Positions 9,952 through 18,610 are shown, counted from the stretch's first letter. The stretch: 64,000 nt of DNA from Sva-07 sp963717385 (GCA_963717385.1 CAVQWE010000004.1:52281-116280); one strand, 5' to 3'. Made by a program: numbers and translations. The notes: generated by a model not told the origin, from the sequence alone.

Positions 9952-10890
9952 TCAAGACACCGCAAGGGAGCCGTCGAGGAACGCCTGGCCGTCGTCGCAA
10001 CTCTCGGCGAGCGGGCACCAGCGGCACGTCACGCCGGCACGTCGCACCGGCGGGCGGCCCTCTGATTCGAGTTCGACGATGGCGTTGATCCCATCGAGTG
10101 TGCGCCGCACCGCCGAGCGCAGCAGCCGCTCGCTCACATCTTCCGCCTGCGCCTCCGCAGCATCGAGATAGAACGTCGCCAGCTTGCGCGGCGGCACGCC
10201 GCGGGCAAGCGTTTCGAGCAGTGCGTAGAACCCCAGGTCCTGGCGGTGACGCACGTTCGGACGTCCCGTCTTCAAGTCGATGATCACCTTGCGGCTCTCG
10301 TTGCCTGCCGGGCGGCCCATCATCAAATCGACCCGGGCCTGCAACAGGATCGGCCCGCTGTTCGGCCAACGGGCGGCGGCCTCGGTCACCGGATTCGAGC
10401 GGCGATCGAGCGGCGGGAAGCTCTCCATGAACTTGGTCAACCGCTCGACCGATTGGCCGCGCAGGTCGGCTTCGTCGGCGGGGGAGAGGGCGGCGATCCA
10501 GGCCCCGATGCCGCGCTCTTCGTCGGCCAGGCGGGCCAGTGCCTCGTCGACCAGATCGGTGGGATTCGCCTCGCCTCGCCACGACAGCAGCAACTGGATC
10601 GCCCGGTGCGCCACCTGCCCCTTCGCGGTTGCCGGCTTCCACTCGAAGTCGTCGGGGAGGAGGTGGAACTCTTCGCAGTCGAGCGCCGTGGCGATCTTGT
10701 GCTTGGAGATGAACACCTCCTGGTTCGGGCGCAAGCGTTCGGCGAAGTCATCGAGCGCGACCCGCATCTCGGTGCGGATGTCGGCGACCAGGTCGGGATC
10801 GAACACGAGCGGTTCTCCCGAGCGCCGGAGCGCGTCGAGCGTACGGACCTGGACTGGCGTGAGAATCGGTCCGTCCGGGGCGTCGCTCAC
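9952..10890 (-). CDS. PD-(D/E)XK nuclease, RecB/Cas4-like with 4Fe-4S cysteines
   Basis: A 312-residue stand-alone nuclease. The catalytic core is visible as LLQARVDLMMG followed by KVIIDLKTGR, giving the D...DxK triad of the RecB-like PD-(D/E)XK fold. A helix with ATALDCEEF places Cys72 upstream, and CRWCPLAESC (about residues 289-298) gives three more cysteines. That one-plus-three arrangement is the iron-sulfur clasp of Cas4/AddB-type nucleases. There is no CRISPR array, other cas gene or helicase nearby, so a DNA repair role is more likely than adaptation. It is divergent from the LytR_C gene with a 73-base gap. Confidence 0.82.
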   Translation of the reverse strand: MSDAPDGPILTPVQVRTLDALRRSGEPLVFDPDLVADIRTEMRVALDDFAERLRPNQEVFISKHKIATALDCEEFHLLPDDFEWKPATAKGQVAHRAIQLLLSWRGEANPTDLVDEALARLADEERGIGAWIAALSPADEADLRGQSVERLTKFMESFPPLDRRSNPVTEAAARWPNSGPILLQARVDLMMGRPAGNESRKVIIDLKTGRPNVRHRQDLGFYALLETLARGVPPRKLATFYLDAAEAQAEDVSERLLRSAVRRTLDGINAIVELESEGRPPVRRAGVTCRWCPLAESCDDGQAFLDGSLAVS

Positions 10891-10963
10891 CGCGACGACT
10901 GTATTCGCCGAGGCTGCGGAATGACCTGATCACGAGGGCCCCGCTCAGTAGCCTCAGAGCGTC

Positions 10964-11560
10964 ATGAAACACCAGTGGTTGGCCTACGTCGTCGTCGGAC
11001 TGTTGTCGATCGGCGCGGGCGTCGCCATCGCCGGGCTGCCCAACAGCGTGCCGGTCGACGCAACCGTCATCCCGCCGACAGCCACCACCGTTGCCACCAC
11101 CGCCACCGTCGCCTCGACGACCACGGAGGCCACCTCGACGACCGAAACCACGGTGCCGGCGACCACCGAAACCACGGTGCGGTCGACCACCGTTCCTGCC
11201 ACCTCCACGACCACGTCGACCGTCTCACCCAGCACCGCACCGCCGGACGATCTGCCCCAGCGCAGCGAACTGTCCACGATCGTCGCCAACGGTGCGAACA
11301 TCGCAGGGGCTGCCGGGCTCAACGTCGAACGCCTGCGAGAGCTCGGATACACCGACATCGCCCCACGGAACGGCACGGCCGTCGTCGAGTTCACCACGAT
11401 CTACTTCGCCGACGGGTTCGAGGATGCAGCGGTGCGACTCGCCGAGGACCTCGAACTGCGCCCTGACTTCGTGGCTCCACTGATCGAAGCTCCAGAGGTT
11501 CTCGCCCTCCCCGACGAGGTCGAACTGCTGGCCTACATCGGCCTCGACCGCGCCGGCTGA
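10964..11560 (+). CDS. LytR_C domain protein with Thr-rich stalk (first of tandem pair)
   Basis: A 198-residue membrane-anchored protein: one N-terminal helix (WLAYVVVGLLSIGAGVAIAG), a low-complexity Thr/Ser/Val stalk to about residue 85, then a LytR C-terminal domain beginning STIVANGANIAGAAGLNVERLRELGY. That domain occurs alone or behind LytR-CpsA-Psr transferases and is thought to act in the cell envelope, but no catalytic LCP domain is present here. The next gene encodes a second copy of the same layout 17 bases downstream. The role is inferred only from domain type. Confidence 0.75.
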   Translation: MKHQWLAYVVVGLLSIGAGVAIAGLPNSVPVDATVIPPTATTVATTATVASTTTEATSTTETTVPATTETTVRSTTVPATSTTTSTVSPSTAPPDDLPQRSELSTIVANGANIAGAAGLNVERLRELGYTDIAPRNGTAVVEFTTIYFADGFEDAAVRLAEDLELRPDFVAPLIEAPEVLALPDEVELLAYIGLDRAG

Positions 11561-11577
11561 CCCGCACTTCCGAGATC

Positions 11578-12105
11578 GTGTCACGCCATCGCATCCTGGC
11601 CTTCGCCCTCGCCCTGGTCGCCGTTGGCGTGATCGGCGCCGTGGTGTACCTCGAGTCCGACTCGGCACTGCGGCGACCTCGACCACCACGACCTCGACCA
11701 CCACGACCATCGTCGACGACGACACTGCCACCGACCACGCTGCCGCCGACCACGACCCGCCGACCTCCGACGACCACGACCACGACCACGACCACCACGA
11801 CGTTGCCGCCACCCGAGCGGGCGTTGGTGCCGGTGGTGGTGTCGAGCGGGCCGAGCGACGGCCAACGCCTCGCGCCGGGTGCGCAGCTGATCGCCGCGGT
11901 CGGCTGGACCGACATCCGCTCGCTGACCGGTTCGTTGCCGCTCACCGAGACCGTGGTGTTCTACGCCGACGGGATGCTGTCGTCAGCCGAACTGCTCGCC
12001 GCCGACGCCGGCTTGGAACTCACTGCGGTCGCCCCGCTGGCCGACGCCCCACCCGTCGCCGGCCTCGCCAACGCCCAACTCCTCTTCTACCTCGGCGGCT
12101 CGTGA
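11578..12105 (+). CDS. LytR_C domain protein with Pro/Thr-rich stalk (second of tandem pair)
   Basis: A 175-residue paralogue of the preceding gene: membrane helix ILAFALALVAVGVIGAVVYL, stalk, then VVVSSGPSDGQRLAPGAQLIAAVGW and an ETVVFYADGM strand equivalent to EFTTIYFADGF in the neighbour. A GTG start is used. The stalk first reads as Arg/Pro (RRPRPPRPRPPRP, roughly 11671-11707) and then as Thr/Pro. In the next frame the same bases read TSTTTTSTTTT, the composition expected of such stalks, so a pair of compensating indels is possible. Probably co-transcribed with its paralogue. Confidence 0.7.
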   Translation: MSRHRILAFALALVAVGVIGAVVYLESDSALRRPRPPRPRPPRPSSTTTLPPTTLPPTTTRRPPTTTTTTTTTTTLPPPERALVPVVVSSGPSDGQRLAPGAQLIAAVGWTDIRSLTGSLPLTETVVFYADGMLSSAELLAADAGLELTAVAPLADAPPVAGLANAQLLFYLGGS

Positions 12106-12113
12106 CCCCCGAT

Positions 12114-12176
12114 GGTTCCCCGCGCCCGGGTCTCCAGGAACCACGGTGGTTCCCAGCGCCCGGGTCTCCAGGAACC
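12114..12176. repeat. Palindromic repeat array A, two units, 34-bp period
   Basis: Two 29-bp imperfect palindromes at 12114-12142 and 12148-12176, each beginning GGTTCCC, with CCCGGG in the middle and ending GGAACC, separated by the 5-bp linker ACGGT. After the second unit a half-unit ending in GGGAACC follows at about 12190. It lies just after the stop of the second LytR_C gene. The same element occurs at 53301 and, more diverged, at 14172. Confidence 0.85.
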
Positions 12177-12227
12177 ACGATCCGGCTCGGGAACCCTGAG
12201 GTACCCCTTCGTCATGATGGTTGGCGT

Positions 12228-12542
12228 ATGGAGTCCGCCACCACCGTCGAGTTCGCCGCAGCCGCCCGCACCCTCACCCGCGAGGCGCGCCGGCGTGGGC
12301 TGGTCGGGCCGAGCTTTCGGTGTCCGCCCCGCCTGGTCGGTGTCGACCGGTCGATCCGGCGCCGACCCGATGGTGCCGTCGTCTCGATCCGGCTGAAGGG
12401 ACGCCCCCGCGGCGCCGTCATCGCCGACATGATCGAAGGGGTCGTGGTCGCCAACGGGTTGCGGCCACCCGCCGCCGACCGTGCCCGCACCGAACTCTGG
12501 GCCGCCCTCGACAACTCAGCGAGGTCGGCCGATGCCGCCTGA
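12228..12542 (+). CDS. Small conserved-looking hypothetical protein
   Basis: A 104-residue soluble protein, rich in Ala and Arg, with an internal VGVDRSIRRRPDGAVVSIRLKGRP region that looks like a beta hairpin and ends in two helices. ATG 12228 was chosen because the upstream in-frame codons run through the palindromic repeats. It has no signal, membrane segment or recognised motif. Codon use (GC-rich third positions) is that of a real gene. It converges on the TauD-family gene. Function unknown. Confidence 0.5.
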   Translation: MESATTVEFAAAARTLTREARRRGLVGPSFRCPPRLVGVDRSIRRRPDGAVVSIRLKGRPRGAVIADMIEGVVVANGLRPPAADRARTELWAALDNSARSADAA

Positions 12543-12579
12543 TGTGACGATTCGCGTCAGGCCCCGATCGTCACAGCTC

Positions 12580-13422
12580 TCACACGGGTTGCAGTTCGGT
12601 GCCCGCCACGCTCGTGCGGAACAACTCGCGACGTTCGCCGGCGTAGTCGTTGATCGCGAAGTGTTGTGTGGCCGAGTTGTCCCAGATCGTCACCATGTTC
12701 GGTTCCCAGTGCAGCCGGCACGTGAAGTTCGGATGGGTGGCGTGCGCGGTCAGTCGGGCGAGCAGCGCCCGACCTTCGTCGGGGTCCATCCCCTCGATAC
12801 CGGTGGTGTACACCGAGTTCGCATACAGCGCCGGGCGACCGGTGCGCGGGTGGCGGATCACCAACGGATGGGTTTCGGTGGCATGGGCGTCGGCCGACGG
12901 CTCGACGGTCATCGAACTCTTGCCGGCCACCGCCTCGAGATAGCCGCCGGTGCCGTAGGCCATCCCGGCCGAGTGCGTTGCCCGCAGCCCGCCGATCTGC
13001 TCTTTCACGCTGTCGGGCAACGTGTCGTAGGCGAGGTACTGATTCGCCCACATCGTGTCGCCACCCGCTGCGGGCACGTCGTGGGCGTGCAGCACCGTGT
13101 ACGCCGGTGGCGCGGGCAGGTACGACAGGTCGGTGTGCCAGGCGTTGGCGAAGTTGAGTTCGTCGCTCGGCTCCTTGATCACCCTGATCACGTGCGGGCG
13201 TCCATCGACCGCGGCGATGTACGGCGTGATGTCGCGGCCGCCCAATTCGTCGGTGAACGCCTCGAGCCGATCGAGATCCATCGCCTGATCGGCGAACGCC
13301 ACCACCAGATGCTCGTCGAGCAGTTGCAGGATCGCCTCGATGTCGTCGGCCGACTGTGGCCGGGTCACGTCGAGCCCCCGCACGATCGCCCCACACGAAC
13401 CACCCAACCGTTGCACGTTCAT
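12580..13422 (-). CDS. TauD/TfdA-family Fe(II)/2-oxoglutarate dioxygenase
   Basis: A 280-residue non-haem iron dioxygenase that would hydroxylate a small substrate using 2-oxoglutarate and oxygen. The metal triad is visible: HTDLSY (H-x-D) near residue 95 and the distal His in SATQHFAIND, followed by the Arg of LFRTSVAG that binds the 2-oxoglutarate carboxylate. The start MNVQRLGGSCGAIVRGLDV aligns with the family N-terminus. Length is typical. Sulfonate (taurine) is only one of many substrates in this family and no sulfonate transporter is adjacent, so the substrate is open. Confidence 0.88.
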   Translation of the reverse strand: MNVQRLGGSCGAIVRGLDVTRPQSADDIEAILQLLDEHLVVAFADQAMDLDRLEAFTDELGGRDITPYIAAVDGRPHVIRVIKEPSDELNFANAWHTDLSYLPAPPAYTVLHAHDVPAAGGDTMWANQYLAYDTLPDSVKEQIGGLRATHSAGMAYGTGGYLEAVAGKSSMTVEPSADAHATETHPLVIRHPRTGRPALYANSVYTTGIEGMDPDEGRALLARLTAHATHPNFTCRLHWEPNMVTIWDNSATQHFAINDYAGERRELFRTSVAGTELQPV

Positions 13423-13472
13423 CGTCGTCAGTCCCCATCGCCCGAGCGTACCCATCACTGTGGCCCGGTGGA

Positions 13473-13519
13473 ATCTGCGCCCGCAGAGTCCCGGATTCCG
13501 GGACCACACGGGCGCAGAT
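13473..13519. repeat. Nested palindrome, family E, copy 1
   Basis: Outer arms ATCTGCGCCCG (13473-13483) and CGGGCGCAGAT (13509-13519) enclose an inner palindrome GTCCCGGATTCCGGGAC at 13488-13504. It sits between the TauD gene start and the DUF3291 gene stop. A second copy with the same inner core and right arm is at 14125. A promoter-proximal or REP-like role is possible; neither is shown. Confidence 0.75.
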
Positions 13520-13580
13520 CGGGTGGCGGGACTCTCGGGGCGCAGATCGACGGGGGCCCTGACGACCGCCGCACTGACCG

Positions 13581-14042
13581 TCAGGCGTCTTCGGGTGGCA
13601 TCGGCGAGTTGACCGGCCAACCGGTGGCGGTGGGCCCGTGCTCGCGCAGGTGCAGCAGGCGGCGGTGAGCGTCGGCCAGGTCGGGGATGTTGCCGGCGGG
13701 AATCCACCAGCACACCGACGTGGCCACCGTGCTGCGCTCGAACCACTCGACCCGGCGCCGCAGGTACATGGCGTGGCCGCTCTTGAACATGAAGTGCTTC
13801 AACGTGTCGAGGTCGTCCCACACCGACATGTTGACGATGCTCAACGGGTCGTCGTCGCCGGGCAGGCGCACGTAACTCGACGACTGCCCGTCGTCGTCGA
13901 CGAGTCGCCACACGAACCCGGGCGTCGCTTCGGCCAGCGCATTGATCGGATCGAGCGCAGCAGCGAACTCGGCGGTCTCGTCGGCGTCGAGCGCATGGTG
14001 CAACGTGCCGACGTTGAGCTGGGCCAGGTGGAAGCCGTCCAT
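13581..14042 (-). CDS. DUF3291 domain protein
   Basis: A 153-residue protein matching the DUF3291 family, a dimeric alpha-beta barrel related to antibiotic-biosynthesis monooxygenase folds. It begins HLAQLNVGTLHHALD, has NALAEATPGFVWRL and then LSIVNMSVWDDLDTLKHFMF, and a late CWWIPAGNIPDLADAHRRL. ATG 14042 gives the expected length. The family has no established reaction. It is upstream of the TauD gene on the same strand with about 160 bases between, containing a palindrome. Confidence 0.82.
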   Translation of the reverse strand: MDGFHLAQLNVGTLHHALDADETAEFAAALDPINALAEATPGFVWRLVDDDGQSSSYVRLPGDDDPLSIVNMSVWDDLDTLKHFMFKSGHAMYLRRRVEWFERSTVATSVCWWIPAGNIPDLADAHRRLLHLREHGPTATGWPVNSPMPPEDA

Positions 14043-14124
14043 GCCCGTCGACCGTACGACTTGACTGCTGCAACGCCAGCGGTCGCCAGGTGTCACCGCC
14101 ACCCCGACGACCTGTGCCCGCTCC

Positions 14125-14156
14125 GTCCCAGCTTCCGGGACGCTCGGGGCGCAGAT
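14125..14156. repeat. Nested palindrome, family E, copy 2
   Basis: The inner core GTCCCAGCTTCCGGGAC (14125-14141) and the right arm CGGGGCGCAGAT (14145-14156) match copy 1; the left arm is only partly preserved. It lies upstream of the DUF3291 gene start and next to a diverged unit of repeat family A. Confidence 0.6.
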
Positions 14157-14171
14157 CGGGGGAGTGAGGGT

Positions 14172-14200
14172 GGTTCCTTCTGCCCTGGGCGGTGGGAACC
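14172..14200. repeat. Diverged single unit of repeat family A
   Basis: A 29-bp unit starting GGTTCC and ending GGGAACC, followed by ACGAT exactly as the last units at 12176 and 53397 are. The centre (TGCCCTGGGC) differs from the CCCGGG of the other copies. It is in the divergent gap between the DUF3291 gene and the Tat lipoprotein gene. Confidence 0.6.
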
Positions 14201-14249
14201 ACGATTGCCCGCTGAGACCGGACCGGGCGGGGTCTCTACAGTTGCCCGA

Positions 14250-16552
14250 ATGCAACCTGGTGACCTTCCGACATCTCGCGCCCGACTGCTCCTCGATCGG
14301 CGACGGTTCCTGATCGCCGGCGCCGGCGCCACTGCCGCGGTGGTCGCCGGGTGCTCGGGCGACGACGCCGACACCAGCGCCCCCAGCACCGACGATGCCG
14401 CCACCACATCTTCGAGCCCGGCGGACACCTCGATCGCCGACACCGTCCCGACCGAAACGACGACGGTGCCGCTCAGCGCAGCCGCCGCAGCGCTCGCTGC
14501 CCCCGGATCGCCGGGACTGTTCGACGAAGCCGTCTACCAGCAGCGTGTCGACGAGTACCTCGCCTTCGCGACCACCGCCGAACACTCCTCGACGCCGTCG
14601 GGCATCAACGCCTACCTCGGCCGGGCCCGGCGCGAACCCGACTTCACGTGGCCGATCGAGAACGTCACCGTCGAGTCGCTGTCGGCGGTGTTCGAACAGA
14701 TCGACAACTGGGAAGACACCCGCGACTTCCGGTTCATGGACCTGCACTGGATGCTCGCGCTGCAAGGCGACACGCCGATGACGCAGCTGTCGCCCGACGT
14801 GATCACCGCCATCGACGAACGCATGCTCGCCAACCGCTACGCCTGGGACGACCCGCTGCCCGACGGCCGCCTCGACAACCTGTGGTTCTGGTCGGAGAAC
14901 CACATCATCATCAACCGGGCCATCGAGTACCTCGCCGGCCAGCGCTACCCCGACGAGACGTTCGCTGTCACCGGGCTCACCGGCGCCGAACATCTCGAGC
15001 GAGCCAAGCCGTTCATCCTCGAATGGATCAACGAGCGCGCCCAGTTGGGGTTCTTCGAATGGCATTCGAACGTGTACATGCTCAAGAACATCACGCCGCT
15101 GCACATGCTCGCCGAGCTCGCCGACGACCCCGAGATCGTCGTCGCTGCGGCGATGGCGCTCGACATGTGCCTCGTCGACATGGCTGCCCACAACCACGCC
15201 GGCACGTACACGGCACCGCGAGGTCGCACCTACAAGAAGGACAAGATGTCGTCGCTCGACGAGGACACCTTCAACGTCGCCAAGTTCGTGTTCGACGACA
15301 CCACCGCTGCGTACCAGTCGACCAGTGACACGGGGGTGACCTACTTCTGTTCGGGCACTCGTTACCGGCCGCCGCAGCTGGTGGTCGACATCGCCACCGA
15401 TCCGGAGCCGAGTGTGGTGCGTGAGCGTCATGGCGTGTTCTTCGACGGGTCGACGCCGCTCGGGACAACCCGGTCGCACCGTTCGGCAAGGACTTCGCCG
15501 ACCGCGCGAACCTGCCGTTCTGGTGGAGCCTCGGAGCGCTCGGCATGTGGCCGCTCGCCGAGGTGAGCGTCGACGGCGGGCAACGACTTCCGGCTGTGGG
15601 AGACCGAACAGTTCGCGGACATCAACCTGCTCGCCGTCGCTCAACGACTACGACCCGGCGCGCATCCGGGTGTGGGAGCAGGAGCGCGGCCGCGCGTGAT
15701 CAACTTCGGGTTCCTGTCCGAGGCGAACACGTACGCCTACCGCGAGCCGAAGGTGTCGTTGGCGTCGGTGCTCGATCATCGCTTCGGCGAGATGCGCGAC
15801 CAGGGCCACGCATGGCAGGCGGCGATCGACGAGAACGCGATGGTGTTCACCACACATCCGCTGACCGATGTCGCGCGCGTCGACGATGTGGGGTGACGAT
15901 CCCGACCCCGGCTACTGGACCGGCGAGGCGTCGATGCCCCGGTCGGCACAGCATCGGGGCACGGGGATACACATCTACCAACCGAAGTGGGACGAGTCGA
16001 GCGACCTGTGGGGCGTGTTCGAGTACCGGCCGTTCACGCACGCCTACGTGCCGCAGGACCATTTCGACGAGGTGCGCCAGGTCGGCAACTGGACGATCTG
16101 CGCGAAGAGATGGCGGCTACATCGCGCTGTGGTCGTGGCGCACGCCGACCTGGCGTGAGTACGACCCGACCGTCAACGCGACCCGTGGGATGGTCAAGCC
16201 GTTCGACCTCGTCGCCGAGGGTGGCCCGGACAACGTGTGGATCGTCGAGGTCGGCAGCGACGCCGGCGGATCGCTCGACGACTTCGTGACCGCAGTGACG
16301 GCGATCGAACCGTCGGTGGTGCGCGACGACGTCGGGTTCGACGTGTCGTGGACGTCGCCGTCGTCGGGAATCGTCGACTACTCGAGCACCGGGGTCTTCC
16401 TGGTCGAAGGAGTCGAGTACGCGCAGAGCGAACATCCCCGCCACGAATCGCCGTGGGGCGGCGTCGACCACCTGTCGCTCCAGTACAACCTCACCGCCGG
16501 CGACTCCACCTGGAGCTGCGACTTCGACACCATGACCCGAGACCTCGCATGA
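14250..16552 (+). pseudogene. Large Tat-exported lipoprotein, unknown function, six frameshifts
   Basis: An envelope protein of about 760 residues. The N-terminus DRRRFLIAGAGATAAVVAGC joins a twin-arginine motif to a lipobox Cys, followed by an acidic Ser/Thr stalk. Residues 90-400 look all-helical, with conserved-looking WSENHIIINRAIEYLAGQRYP and FFEWHSNVYMLKNITPLHML, reminiscent of helical-toroid polysaccharide-active proteins, though no family is claimed. The C-terminal half is beta-rich (PKWDESSDLWGVFEYRPFTH). Frame changes occur near 15462, 15584, 15640, 15695, 15885 and 16108, all within 650 bases, yet the peptide reads sensibly through each. It is either a decaying gene or a low-quality patch. 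Confidence 0.6.
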
Positions 16553-16576
16553 ACGTACGAGATGTGTCAGACACAT
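16553..16576. repeat. Palindrome family C, copy 1
   Basis: ATGTGTCAGACACAT at 16562-16576 is a perfect palindrome around a central A, preceded by ACGTACGAG as in the complete copy at 51122, but the right flank is not kept (CGTG instead of CTCGTACGT). It begins at the base after the lipoprotein stop codon. Confidence 0.7.
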
Positions 16577-16607
16577 CGTGTGACCGTCGGCGGCGCGAGA
16601 GATTGCG

Positions 16608-17609
16608 TTGGTGGGCGCCGACCACAACCACCTGTACGAGATCATCGACCGGATCGTGAAGGCGGGTGCCTCGGCGGTTGCGCACACCGCTGAGGGCCAG
16701 TTCGTCGAGCACTACTCGGGGTGGCAGGCCGACTCGGTCGAGAGGTCGTTCGACGACATCCTCGCCGACGACTCGATCGACCTGATCGTCACCGCGGCGA
16801 TCCCGAACCGCCGAGCAGCCATCGCCCTCGCGGCCATCGAGGCGGGAAAGCATGTGGTGTCCGACAAGCCGGGCCTCACCACGATGGAGCAACTCGACGC
16901 GGTCCGCGCCGCGGTTGCCGGGCGGCCGGGGCGACCGTGGACCGTGCTGTTCACCGAGCGCTACGAGAACCGGGCGATCAACCAAGCAGTGCGGTTGGCC
17001 CGATCGGGTGCGGTCGGCCGGATCGTGCACGTCGTGGGTGCAGGGCCGCACACGATGTGGGCGAAGCGTCGCCCCGATTGGTTCTGGGACCCAGAGGCCA
17101 CCGGTGGGATCCTTGTCGACATCGGTTCGCACCAGGTCGATCAGTTCATGTCGATCACCGGCGTCAGCGCAGCCGACGTCACCGTTGTTGCGTCTGCCGT
17201 CGGCAATGTGGCGAGCCCCGAGCATCCAGCGATGCAGGACATCGGATCGATGACGCTCGCGGCGCCCGGCGTGGTCAGCGACCACCGGCTCGACTACCTC
17301 ACCGCGCGCGGGTTGGGCACGTGGGGCGACTGCCGCCTCACGATCGTCGGTACCGAGGGCACCATCGAGGCCCGAGCCAACGTCGACGTCGCGGGGCTCG
17401 AGGGGGCCGAGCACCTGATCGTCGTCGACGCCGCCGGCACCCGCCGGGTCGACATCTCCGAGGTGGTCGTCGACTGGGGCGAGCAGCTCCTCGCCGATCT
17501 CGTCGACGACGGCGAACGGCTGATGACCCAGCAGCACGCCATCGATGTCACCGACGTCTGCCTGCGCGCCCAAGCCGCCGCCACCGCCTGGGGCAGCGCC
17601 GTCAGCTGA
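16608..17609 (+). CDS. Gfo/Idh/MocA-family oxidoreductase
   Basis: NAD(P)-dependent sugar or polyol dehydrogenase family. The visible start is a TTG inside what should be the first Rossmann strand: the preceding in-frame codons read EIALVGADHNHLYEI but have no ATG or GTG before a stop at 16581. A GTG at 16580 in the adjacent frame, joined by a one-base shift near 16598, would give a normal N-terminus. The catalytic-lysine motif is SDKP in GKHVVSDKPG, and GGILVDIGSHQVDQF is the family's substrate-side His motif. Residue count (about 340) is typical. The likely role is oxidation of a sugar derivative, with the adjacent PhyH enzyme. The start is the weak point. Confidence 0.82.
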   Translation: MVGADHNHLYEIIDRIVKAGASAVAHTAEGQFVEHYSGWQADSVERSFDDILADDSIDLIVTAAIPNRRAAIALAAIEAGKHVVSDKPGLTTMEQLDAVRAAVAGRPGRPWTVLFTERYENRAINQAVRLARSGAVGRIVHVVGAGPHTMWAKRRPDWFWDPEATGGILVDIGSHQVDQFMSITGVSAADVTVVASAVGNVASPEHPAMQDIGSMTLAAPGVVSDHRLDYLTARGLGTWGDCRLTIVGTEGTIEARANVDVAGLEGAEHLIVVDAAGTRRVDISEVVVDWGEQLLADLVDDGERLMTQQHAIDVTDVCLRAQAAATAWGSAVS

Positions 17610-17632
17610 CCCCCGCCCCGCCCGGCGGCGCG

Positions 17633-17696
17633 CCCCACGTTCGCGAGACGTTTCGGATGACCCGTCCCGTCCGAACTGCAACACGAACGCGTGGGG
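17633..17696. repeat. Long inverted repeat family D, copy 1
   Basis: Element of 64 bp with outer arms CCCCACG (17633-17639) and CGTGGGG (17690-17696), inner TTCG/CGAA pairing, and a core containing CGGATG and CTGCAACACGAACG. It lies between the Gfo gene and the PhyH gene. Related copies are at 18555 and 23124. Confidence 0.75.
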
Positions 17697-17712
17697 TGCC
17701 TACGGTCGCGGG

Positions 17713-18555
17713 ATGGCCGACCAACTCGAGTTGCATCCCTGGAACGATGAGTTCGAGTGGACCGATCGGACCGGGCCGTTCCGACGGCTCACCGATGAGC
17801 AGGTCGCCGGCTTCGACCGTGACGGCTTCATCGTGTTGCCCGAGGTGTTCGGCGACGACGAACTCGCCCCGCTGATCGAGGCGATCGATCGCAACGAAGC
17901 CGCCACCGACCAGTTCCTGCAGCGCCTCGATGGCGGCCGTGTCTCCATCGCCGAGACGGGTGCGATCACCTTCACCGTGCACCTCGTCGAGCGAGAGCCG
18001 GTGGCCGCCGCGTTCGCACGGAACCCGGTGTTCACCGATCTCTGCCACGACCTGATCGGCCCCGACGTGCGCCTGTATTGGGATCAGGCCGTGTACAAGA
18101 AGCCCGAGAAGCCCCGCCGCTTTCCGTGGCACCAGGACAACGGGTACGCCTTCGTCGAACCCCAGCAGTATCTGACGTGCTGGGTGGCGCTCACCGACGC
18201 GACGGTCGACAACGGCTGCCCGCAGGTGATCCCCGGCCTGCACCGCCGCGGCACGTACCGGCATCGGTACGTCGATCCGCTCGGTTGGGAGATCATCGAA
18301 TCGCATCCCGATGCTGTTGCGGCGCCGGTCGGCAAGGGTGGCATCGTCGTGTTCTCCTCGCTCACCCCGCACCTCACCGGACCGAATGTCACCGCCGATG
18401 TCCGCAAGGCCTACATCCTCCAATACGCGCCCGACGGTGCAGCGGTGCTCACCGGAGACCCCGAGGCCGGCGCATCGACCGGTCGGGTTGCCGCCGATGT
18501 GCCGAGCCGCCAGTTCCCGATGCTCGTCGGCGGGGAACCAAGCCCGCCGCTCTGA
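17713..18555 (+). CDS. Phytanoyl-CoA dioxygenase (PhyH) family protein
   Basis: A 280-residue Fe(II)/2-oxoglutarate dioxygenase. The iron motif H-x-D is in FPWHQDNGYAF, the distal His in SSLTPHLTGPN and the 2-oxoglutarate Arg in ADVRKAYILQY. The N-terminal FDRDGFIVLPEVF is the usual PhyH opening. The family hydroxylates varied lipids and small molecules; the substrate is not predictable, but adjacency to a Gfo/Idh/MocA oxidoreductase suggests a short catabolic route. ATG 17713 is used; the upstream region is repeat D. Confidence 0.9.
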   Translation: MADQLELHPWNDEFEWTDRTGPFRRLTDEQVAGFDRDGFIVLPEVFGDDELAPLIEAIDRNEAATDQFLQRLDGGRVSIAETGAITFTVHLVEREPVAAAFARNPVFTDLCHDLIGPDVRLYWDQAVYKKPEKPRRFPWHQDNGYAFVEPQQYLTCWVALTDATVDNGCPQVIPGLHRRGTYRHRYVDPLGWEIIESHPDAVAAPVGKGGIVVFSSLTPHLTGPNVTADVRKAYILQYAPDGAAVLTGDPEAGASTGRVAADVPSRQFPMLVGGEPSPPL

Positions 18556-18610
18556 CGTTCGTGTTGCAGTACGGGCGGCACGTCCCTTCCGATGTGTCAC
18601 ACAAACGTGG
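18555..18610. repeat. Inverted repeat family D, copy 2 (reverse orientation)
   Basis: Begins within the PhyH stop codon and fills the convergent gap to the cupredoxin gene. On the minus strand it reads CCACGTTTGTGTGACAC and ends CTGCAACACGAACGT, matching copy 1. The position between convergent stops suits a bidirectional terminator. Confidence 0.65.

Noticed and set aside
12557..13507. 316-codon frame overlapping the TauD gene
   Set aside because: Arg/Gly-rich with no motif, while the overlapping frame has the complete iron and 2-oxoglutarate motifs.
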